The notes below the pieces were generated by a model. The model was given only the letters and a program-made list of their open reading frames with translations, had not been told where the DNA came from and searched no databases. Made by a program: the position numbers and the translations under genes. From Aliiruegeria lutimaris (GTDB lineage: Bacteria; Pseudomonadota; Alphaproteobacteria; Rhodobacterales; Rhodobacteraceae), in contig NZ_FNEK01000047.1 in NCBI RefSeq assembly GCF_900099935.1, positions 1-39,948 on the forward strand: a stretch of 39,948 nt of DNA, in the 5' to 3' direction. Position 1 is the first letter of the stretch; each line of letters starts with the position of its first letter. This document shows positions 34,656 to 39,948 of the stretch, piece after piece.

Positions 34656-36887
34656 TCAGTTTCGGCGCCCGAAGATTGAACCGACATCGCGCAGGATACG
34701 CTCGGCGAGGTTGTCCTTTTTCGGCTGCGGCGCCCGGGTATTGCTCGATTGGGCTGTGCCAGGCGCGCCTTCGCTATGCGGATCGGGTTGCGCGGCATTC
34801 TGCGGAATGTCCATCGGAAGCGGATTGATCGGTTTTCCCTCGTGTATCCGCACCATGGCCTCATGCCATATCTCGGTCGGCAAACCACCACCCGTCACGC
34901 CGGAGAGCGGTGTGTTGTCATCATATCCCATCCAGACTCCTGTGACGTAATCGGCGGTGAAGCCAATGAACCAGGCATCACGCGCGGCTTGCGTCGTGCC
35001 CGTCTTGCCGGCCGCAGGGCGTTCTCCCAGCTTGGCCCGCTGCCCGGTACCGGCCTCGACGACCTGGTTCATCATGTAGACGAGATTGCGCGCCGCCGTG
35101 TCCGAGATGACCCTTTCGCCAAAACCGCCGCCCTGGCCCATGAGCGGCTCGGACTCCCCTTCCAGGCGCAGTTCCATCAGGCCGTAGGGCGTGACCGAGC
35201 GGCCACCGTTCAGGATGCCCGCATAGGCCCCCGACATCTCCAGCAGCGTCGATTCCGACACGCCAAGCGCCAGCGCCGGGCCGACGGCCAGTTCGTTATC
35301 GATGCCGAAATCCGAGGCGATCTTGCGCACGTTCTCGCGCCCGACCGCTTCTGAGACCTTGACGGCGGGGATGTTGAGGCTGTCGGCAAGCGCCTTGGTC
35401 AGCGTCACCCGGCCCTTGAACTCGCGGCTGTAATTCTTGGGGCAGTAATTCGGTTGCCCCGGCAGCGAGATGCAATACGGCTCGTCCACGACGGTGGCCA
35501 GCGGCGTGTAGCCGAGATCCAGCGCGGCGGCATAGACGAACGGTTTGAAGGAGGAACCAGTCTGGCGCTTGGCCATGGTGGCGCGGTTAAAGGCCCCCGA
35601 GACACGCGTCTCACGCCCGCCGACCATGGCACGCACAGCACCGTCGGCCGACATCACCACGATCGCGGCCTGCGCCTCCGATCCGTCGCGGACCTTCTCC
35701 TGGAAGATGAACTGCAATGCTTCCTCGGCGGAGCGCTGGATGCCCTGGTCCAGCGTGGTGCGCAGGATCACGTCCTCGGTGGTATCGCGGGTCAGGTAGT
35801 TCGGGCCGGTATCCATGACCCAATCGGCGAAATAACCGCCCGCATGGGCCTGTGCCGCCTCGCTGAGAGTGGCCGGGTTTGCCCAGGCATGGTCGCGCTC
35901 GGCCTCTGTCAGGTAGCCTTGATCGTACATCAGCTTGATGACCGTATCGGCACGGTCCTGCGAGCGCTTCAGATTGTTCGTCGGCGCGTAGCGCGTGGGC
36001 GCCTTGAGCAACCCGGCGAGCATCGCCGCCTGGCCCGGCGCAAGCTGGCTGGCCGGAACGCCGAAATAGCGCTGAGATGCGGCCTCGAAGCCGCGCGCGG
36101 AAGCGCCCAGATAGGCGCGGTTGAAATAGATCACAAGGATCTCGTCCTTGGTGTATTTCAACTCCATCGCCATCGAGTAGACGGCTTCCTTGAGCTTGCG
36201 CCCGATCGTCGTGCGGCGGCAATCGGCCTCGTACTCTCCTTCGTTCATGCCCGTGGCAGGATCATAGGGAACGCCAAGGCAGAGCAGCTTGGCCGTCTGC
36301 TGGGTCAGGGTAGAGCCGCCATGACCGGAGAGTGCCGAGCGCCCTTCGGACAGGTTGATTCGGACCGCCGAGGCAATGCCGCGAGGGCTGATGCCCATAT
36401 GCCAGTAGAATCGGCGGTCCTCCGTCGCGACGACGGCGTTTTTGGCATGGCGGGAGATCTGGCCGATATCGGTGATCGATTCGAATTGCTCGCCCCGCCA
36501 GGCAAAGACCTCGCCGTTGCGATCCAGCAGCGTGACGGAGCCGCGGGTGCGTCCGTCGATCTGCTCGGTGAAAGGCGGCAGTTGTGCATAGAAATACAGC
36601 ACAGCCCCCGCGAGAATCAGGCCAAGAACAACCGAACTCCGCCAGATAATCGACCAGATCAGCCCCAGAACGAAGCCGATCGCACCACGAATCCAACCGA
36701 ATACGCCGCGCCGCGGCGTCCGCGTGCTCTTGCGCGCCGTCGTCTTCCGACGGGACCGTTTCACGGACGCCGCCTTCGGCGCACTCTTTTTGGGAGTGCT
36801 TTTTTTCACGGGACTTTTGCCGCTTCCACCAGATGGGTAGCGCTTGTCTGCCCGCAGAGTCGGGCGTTTTCCGCCTGTGGAGCTCAT
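34656..36887 (-). CDS. PBP1A-family bifunctional peptidoglycan synthase
   Basis: Class A penicillin-binding protein of 743 residues. The N-terminal ~60 residues are a Lys/Arg/Ser-rich cytoplasmic tail (SPVKKSTPKKSAPKAASVKR), followed by one transmembrane helix near residues 70-100. The GT51 glycosyltransferase domain has the catalytic Glu156 in VATEDRRFYWHMGISPRG and GHGGSTLTQQTAKLLCLG. The transpeptidase domain has the serine nucleophile in RQTGSSFKPFVYAAALDLGY, the SxN motif in ADSLNIPAVKVSEAVG and KTG in AGKTGTTQAARDAWFIGF. It polymerises and crosslinks cell-wall glycan at the outer face of the inner membrane. ATG at 36887 has AGAGGCG upstream. It is divergent from glnK. Confidence 0.93.
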   Translation of the reverse strand: MSSTGGKRPTLRADKRYPSGGSGKSPVKKSTPKKSAPKAASVKRSRRKTTARKSTRTPRRGVFGWIRGAIGFVLGLIWSIIWRSSVVLGLILAGAVLYFYAQLPPFTEQIDGRTRGSVTLLDRNGEVFAWRGEQFESITDIGQISRHAKNAVVATEDRRFYWHMGISPRGIASAVRINLSEGRSALSGHGGSTLTQQTAKLLCLGVPYDPATGMNEGEYEADCRRTTIGRKLKEAVYSMAMELKYTKDEILVIYFNRAYLGASARGFEAASQRYFGVPASQLAPGQAAMLAGLLKAPTRYAPTNNLKRSQDRADTVIKLMYDQGYLTEAERDHAWANPATLSEAAQAHAGGYFADWVMDTGPNYLTRDTTEDVILRTTLDQGIQRSAEEALQFIFQEKVRDGSEAQAAIVVMSADGAVRAMVGGRETRVSGAFNRATMAKRQTGSSFKPFVYAAALDLGYTPLATVVDEPYCISLPGQPNYCPKNYSREFKGRVTLTKALADSLNIPAVKVSEAVGRENVRKIASDFGIDNELAVGPALALGVSESTLLEMSGAYAGILNGGRSVTPYGLMELRLEGESEPLMGQGGGFGERVISDTAARNLVYMMNQVVEAGTGQRAKLGERPAAGKTGTTQAARDAWFIGFTADYVTGVWMGYDDNTPLSGVTGGGLPTEIWHEAMVRIHEGKPINPLPMDIPQNAAQPDPHSEGAPGTAQSSNTRAPQPKKDNLAERILRDVGSIFGRRN

Positions 36888-36993
36888 TGGCGCCTCTGAT
36901 CCGTTTCCTGCTCTTGTTTTAAGCCTTGTTATCTTGAATCGCGCCAGATTGGGAGCGCTCAGCGTTGGATCCGGCGTTCAGTATTGGATTAAA

Positions 36994-37031
36994 AATTGTG
37001 CACTCAATTAGAATTGTGCAAAAATTGTGCA
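36994..37031. repeat. Three AATTGTGCA direct repeats upstream of glnK
   Basis: AATTGTGCA occurs at 36994-37002, 37012-37020 and 37023-37031. The starts are 18 and 11 bases apart, so the last two lie on the same helix face. They lie about 125-165 bases upstream of the glnK GTG in an unusually AT-rich patch, and in the 269-base gap shared with the divergent PBP1A gene. They look like a regulator-binding cluster. No -24/-12 sigma54 promoter was recognised nearby. Confidence 0.5.
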
Positions 37032-37156
37032 ATAAGCCCGGATTTTTGCCGGTCTGTCCCCCCCGCTTTTCTTGAATCCCTCCGCGTCCGGAGGCTGTCT
37101 TCCTCCATCACCACACAGCCGGGGTCCTCCCCCCGGCCAATCGGAAGGGGAGCAAC

Positions 37157-37495
37157 GTGAAACTCATCATTGCAGCAATCAAGCCGTTCAAGCTCGAGGA
37201 GGTGCGCGAAGCGCTCACCGCAATCGGCGTACGCGGAATGATGGTGACCGAGATCAAGGGCTTCGGCTCTCAGTCCGGACACACCGAAATCTATCGTGGC
37301 GCAGAATATGCCGTGAACTTCGTACCAAAAATCAAGCTCGAGATCGTCGTGGCCGCCTCTATGGCCGACCAGGTGGTCGACACCATCCAGAAGACCGCCA
37401 AGACCGACAAGATCGGCGATGGCAAGATCTTCGTTCTCGACGTCGCACAGGCCGTTCGCGTCCGTACCGGTGAAACCGACAGCGACGCGCTCTGA
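37157..37495 (+). CDS. glnK: Nitrogen regulatory PII protein GlnK
   Basis: PII signal protein of 112 residues, full length. It starts MKLIIAAIKPFKLEEVREAL, and the uridylylatable Tyr51 sits in the T-loop GHTEIYRGAEYAVNFVPKIK. The C-terminal PII signature is GDGKIFVLDVAQAVRVRTGE. PII trimers sense 2-oxoglutarate and ATP/ADP; GlnK of this arrangement blocks the AmtB channel when ammonium is plentiful. The start is GTG at 37157, with GGAAGGGGAGCAAC directly before it. amtB follows 31 bases after the stop, the standard glnK-amtB operon. Regulation by nitrogen status is expected, possibly through the AATTGTGCA repeats. Confidence 0.95.
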   Translation: MKLIIAAIKPFKLEEVREALTAIGVRGMMVTEIKGFGSQSGHTEIYRGAEYAVNFVPKIKLEIVVAASMADQVVDTIQKTAKTDKIGDGKIFVLDVAQAVRVRTGETDSDAL

Positions 37496-37526
37496 GCCCA
37501 GGTCCAAACAGGGAAATCCACACGAT

Positions 37527-38852
37527 ATGAAACTGACCAAGTTCATTCCTGCGATTGCTGCGGCCGCCACGCTGGCCCCCGCTTTCGCTTTCGCGCAGGA
37601 TGCCGCCTCCGCGGCGCCGGGCGAACAGACCGCTTATATTCTTACCACTGTCCTCTTCCTCGTGGGCGGCTTCCTGGTTTTCTGGATGGCCGCGGGCTTC
37701 GCCATGCTCGAAGCCGGCCTGGTGCGTTCCAAGAACGTCACCATGCAGCTGACCAAGAACGTGGCGCTCTTCTCGCTCGCCGCGATCCTGTACTACCTTG
37801 TCGGTTTCAACCTGATGTATCCGGGCGATGCCTGGACCATCCCGGGCGTGCTCGGCAGCTTCTCCATCACGTCACTTGAAGCCGTCGGCCTGCCGGCCGA
37901 GGAAGCCGCGCTCGACTACGCGTCCGTCGGCTCCGACTTCTTCTTCCAGCTGATGTTCTGTGCCACCACCGCGTCGATTGTCTCCGGTACGCTCGCCGAG
38001 CGCATCAAGCTGTGGCCGTTCCTGGTCTTCACGATCATTCTGACCGGCTTCTTCTACCCGATCGAGGCGTCCTGGCAGTGGGGCGGCGGCTTCCTGTCCG
38101 AGATGGGCTTCTCCGACTTCGCCGGTTCGACTCTGGTGCACGCCGCTGGTGGTTTCGCAGCGCTGGCTGGCGCCATCATCCTCGGCCCGCGTATCGGCAA
38201 GTACAAGGACGGTCGTGTCCACCCGTTCCCGGGTTCCAACCTCGCGCTGGCCACTCTGGGTACGTTCATCCTCTGGCTCGGCTGGTTCGGCTTCAACGGC
38301 GGCTCGCAGCTCGCCATGGGCACCGTGTCTGACGTGACCGACGTGTCCCGCATCTTCGCCAACACCAACACGGCGGCTGCCGGTGGCGCCATCGCCGCGC
38401 TGATCATGACCCAGGTCATGTATGGCAAGGTCGACCTGACCATGGTCCTCAACGGTGCGCTGGCCGGCCTGGTGTCCATCACCGCCGAGCCGCTGATGCC
38501 GTCGCTGACCGAGGCCACCCTGATCGGTGCGGTCGGTGGTGTGATCGTGGTCTTCGCGGTCCCGATGCTCGACAAGATGAAGATCGACGACGTGGTCGGC
38601 GCCATCCCGGTGCACCTGATCGCCGGCTTCTGGGGGACGTTCATCGTTGCCTGGTCGAAACCGGAAACGTCCTACATCACCCAGATCATCGGTTTCGCAA
38701 CCATCGGCGCCTTCATGTTCGTCGTCTCCGCGATCCTGTGGTTCATCCTGAAAGTCACCATGGGTATCCGCGTCGACGCGGAAGCCGAGATCAACGGTCT
38801 CGACATCCACGAGCTCGGCATCGAAGCCTATCCTGAGTTCCACAAAGGCTGA
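37527..38852 (+). CDS. amtB: Ammonium transporter AmtB
   Basis: Inner-membrane ammonium channel of 441 residues with a cleavable signal peptide (MKLTKFIPAIAAAATLAPAF, AFAQ) and about 11 transmembrane helices. Family tracts are FWMAAGFAMLEAGLVRSKNV, FCATTASIVSGTLAERIKLW (conserved Asp replaced by the usual region around TTAS), STLVHAAGGFAALAGAIILG with the first pore His, GWFGFNGGSQLAMG, and PVHLIAGFWGTFIV with the second pore His. It conducts ammonium or ammonia inward and is gated by GlnK, encoded just upstream. An ATG inside glnK in the same frame would add 36 residues and is rejected because it hides the signal peptide. Confidence 0.96.
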   Translation: MKLTKFIPAIAAAATLAPAFAFAQDAASAAPGEQTAYILTTVLFLVGGFLVFWMAAGFAMLEAGLVRSKNVTMQLTKNVALFSLAAILYYLVGFNLMYPGDAWTIPGVLGSFSITSLEAVGLPAEEAALDYASVGSDFFFQLMFCATTASIVSGTLAERIKLWPFLVFTIILTGFFYPIEASWQWGGGFLSEMGFSDFAGSTLVHAAGGFAALAGAIILGPRIGKYKDGRVHPFPGSNLALATLGTFILWLGWFGFNGGSQLAMGTVSDVTDVSRIFANTNTAAAGGAIAALIMTQVMYGKVDLTMVLNGALAGLVSITAEPLMPSLTEATLIGAVGGVIVVFAVPMLDKMKIDDVVGAIPVHLIAGFWGTFIVAWSKPETSYITQIIGFATIGAFMFVVSAILWFILKVTMGIRVDAEAEINGLDIHELGIEAYPEFHKG

Positions 38853-38876
38853 CCTCCCTTCCTGTCAGCCAGAACT

Positions 38877-38908
38877 GGCCCCGGATGCATCGCATCCGGG
38901 GCCTTTTT
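38877..38908 (+). terminator. Intrinsic terminator of the glnK-amtB operon
   Basis: GGCCCCGGATGC pairs perfectly with GCATCCGGGGCC (12 bp) around the loop ATC and is followed by TTTTT. It lies 24 bases after the amtB stop. This is the clearest Rho-independent terminator in the window. Confidence 0.95.
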
Positions 38909-38979
38909 GATTCCGTCCAATCGTATGAAGGGCGTTTTCTTTTCCGGAATCGATCCTTCGGATCGTGCCTCCGGCGGAG

Positions 38980-39038
38980 GTACTTATTGGAAAGATGAAG
39001 AGCGCAGGTGCTCCGACTCTTCATCTTTCTCGAAGTAC
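38980..39038. repeat. Long imperfect inverted repeat in the amtB-rhodanese gap
   Basis: GTACTT and GAAAGATGAAGAG on the left pair with CTCTTCATCTTTC and AAGTAC on the right: 13 bp plus 6 bp, separated by an ATTG/TCG internal loop, with a 14-base terminal loop. It is preceded by CGATCC-TTC-GGATCG (38951-38965) and by TGCCTCCGGCGGAGG. The setting resembles the repetitive intergenic palindromes common in roseobacter genomes, so this is probably a copy of a dispersed repeat. Confidence 0.6.
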
Positions 39039-39064
39039 TTCGGGGGGAGCGTTAGCAAGAACGC

Positions 39065-39080
39065 GGGGGGCAGGCCCCCC
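39065..39080. terminator. GC hairpin, probable end of the rhodanese transcript or repeat end
   Basis: GGGGGGC-AG-GCCCCCC is a near-perfect palindrome followed on the plus strand by TTT. It lies 38 bases beyond the stop of the minus-strand rhodanese gene and may terminate that transcript, or belong to the same repeat cluster as the inverted repeat at 38980-39038. Confidence 0.4.
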
Positions 39081-39117
39081 TTTGGCAAGGCAGAAAACCA
39101 TGCCCGAGCGGTGTCGT

Positions 39118-39504
39118 TCAGCCGTTCTTGCCAGGGACGCGGATCGTATTCCCGGTCGCCATGTCAGTGCCCATATAGGCCTGCCCCTCGTTCTTCCAGG
39201 CGTTGAACCCGCCGGCCATGTGCGCAACCGGCGCAAATCCCGCCTGCAGCGCAGCGCGGGCGACTCTCTCGGAGCGGAGGCCCGAGCCACAATGGAAAAT
39301 GATCCGCTTGCCTTGCTGCGAGGGTAGCCGCTCGGCTTCGAAGAAATGCATCGGCAGCAGCAGTGCGCCGCGAATATGCTCGAAGGCGTATTCCTGGATG
39401 GTGCGCACGTCGATGATGGCGACCTTGCCGGCGTGCATTGCGTCGGCAACCTCGTCGGGAGTCCAGGTTTCCAGATCGCCGTACGGTGTGGATTCGATTT
39501 GCAT
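39118..39504 (-). CDS. Rhodanese-like sulfurtransferase domain protein
   Basis: Single rhodanese domain of 128 residues. Visible are VAIIDVRTIQEYAFEHIRGA (the conserved Asp-Val-Arg and Glu-(F/Y)-x-x-x-His-Ile), the active-site loop RIIFHCGSGLRSERVARAAL with the catalytic Cys, and HMAGGFNAWKNEGQAY. Such proteins carry sulfur as a cysteine persulfide for thiosulfate or sulfide metabolism or for protein/RNA thiolation. The specific role is not evident. ATG at 39504 has AGGAG six bases upstream; an in-frame ATG two codons earlier overlaps that site and is less likely. No partner gene is adjacent. Confidence 0.9.
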   Translation of the reverse strand: MQIESTPYGDLETWTPDEVADAMHAGKVAIIDVRTIQEYAFEHIRGALLLPMHFFEAERLPSQQGKRIIFHCGSGLRSERVARAALQAGFAPVAHMAGGFNAWKNEGQAYMGTDMATGNTIRVPGKNG

Positions 39505-39614
39505 GATCATCTCCTGAGCATGGTGAGGGAGGACTATGTCGTGAAGATTGGTCCTGCGTTGCCGGCGGTCAATCGAAAGCTGTGCGGCAAATGTTACTTT
39601 AGAGCGTGTCGCGT

Positions 39615-39948
39615 TTAATCGGCCTCATAGCCTGCGGCTTTGAAGTAGTTGTAGCATTCTTCGTCCGAGAAGAGGTTGCAGACCTGTCCGACGGCGGCCC
39701 AGAGTTGGTCATAGGTTCGCGCGGCGGCCTTCCTGATCAGTGTCTTGAGTTTCGAGAAGGCCATCTCGATGGGATTCAGATCTGGGCTGTAGGGTGGCAG
39801 GAACAGGAACCATGCACCAATCGCGCGTAGGGACGCCGCTGCGGCCGGGGCTTTGTGGCTCGACAGGTTGTCGAGTATGACAACGTCGCCTTCGCGCAGC
39901 GTCGGCCCCAGTTGGGTTTCGATGTAGAGGGCGAACATTTCGGCATTC
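39615..39948 (-). CDS. IS630-family transposase, C-terminal part (cut by window edge)
   Basis: The minus-strand frame is open from the window edge to the stop at 39615-39617. It reads NAEMFALYIETQLGPTLREG, then DVVILDNLSSHKAPAAAASL, FLFLPPYSPDLNPIEMAFSK and LKTLIRKAAARTYDQLWAAV. VILDNLSSHK holds the second catalytic Asp, and PYSPDLNPIE the final acidic residue, of the IS630/Tc1-like DDE domain. The N-terminal helix-turn-helix half is outside the window. Frame and motifs are intact as far as visible. The end of the element is probably near 39600, where GTCGCG follows TTTAGAGCGT; IS630 elements insert at TA and leave a TA duplication. Confidence 0.9.
   Translation of the reverse strand, partial: NAEMFALYIETQLGPTLREGDVVILDNLSSHKAPAAAASLRAIGAWFLFLPPYSPDLNPIEMAFSKLKTLIRKAAARTYDQLWAAVGQVCNLFSDEECYNYFKAAGYEAD

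Noticed and set aside
35454-36899. 481-codon frame opposite the PBP1A gene
   Set aside because: It is antisense to the glycosyltransferase and transpeptidase domains of a complete PBP1A and has no recognisable motif or ribosome-binding site.
36999-37020. NtrC-type operator TGCAC...GTGCA upstream of glnK
   Set aside because: The two half-sites are separated by 12 bases rather than the 7 of known NtrC sites, and the pattern is better described as three direct AATTGTGCA repeats.

Overview
The window looks like chromosomal DNA of a high-GC alphaproteobacterium, most likely a member of the Rhodobacterales (roseobacter group). This rests on recognised families and layouts: a BMP-type nucleoside ABC cassette followed by a CodA-like amidohydrolase, divergent katG/oxyR, a PrtD/PrtE-type secretion pair, adjacent mlaA and mlaC, and glnK-amtB. 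No rRNA, tRNA or CRISPR array was seen. Both edges cut through insertion sequences: an IS5-type element on the left and an IS630-type element on the right.

Region 1 (1-11266) is a surface-polysaccharide locus split by insertion-sequence debris. On the minus strand, an NDP-sugar epimerase, an RgpF-like rhamnan-synthesis protein, an MBOAT O-acyltransferase and an AlgX/AlgJ-like SGNH acetyltransferase form a tight transcription unit of visibly lower GC. Positions 6079-7357 hold broken IS3 and IS5 transposases. After them come a methyltransferase remnant and three plus-strand genes: glf (UDP-galactopyranose mutase), a large HAD-like protein that appears to lack its catalytic residues, and a StrF-like glycosyltransferase.

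Region 2 (11519-18556) is a nucleoside/nucleobase uptake and deamination operon: a periplasmic BMP protein, a double ABC ATPase, two permeases and a cytosine-deaminase-like amidohydrolase. A MaoC/HTD2-type hydratase converges on it. A two-armed element of about 118 bp occurs twice in this operon, just upstream of the ATPase and of the amidohydrolase. It is the most interesting unexplained feature in the window.

Region 3 (18723-24392) carries a CBS-pair protein, catalase-peroxidase katG divergent from oxyR with an OxyR-like tetrad between them, a GntR regulator with two DNA-binding domains, and methionine aminopeptidase map.

Region 4 (24578-33072) is a long minus-strand run. In transcription order it is: type I secretion ABC protein, HlyD-type adaptor, RidA, glycerophosphodiester phosphodiesterase, FemAB-like acyltransferase, pterin dehydratase, MscS channel, FAD ferredoxin reductase and rsmD. 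Several junctions overlap by 4 bases.

Region 5 (33177-39504) has mlaA-mlaC (outer-membrane lipid asymmetry), a PBP1A-type peptidoglycan synthase, glnK-amtB (ammonium uptake) with a strong terminator, a hairpin-rich gap and a rhodanese-like protein.
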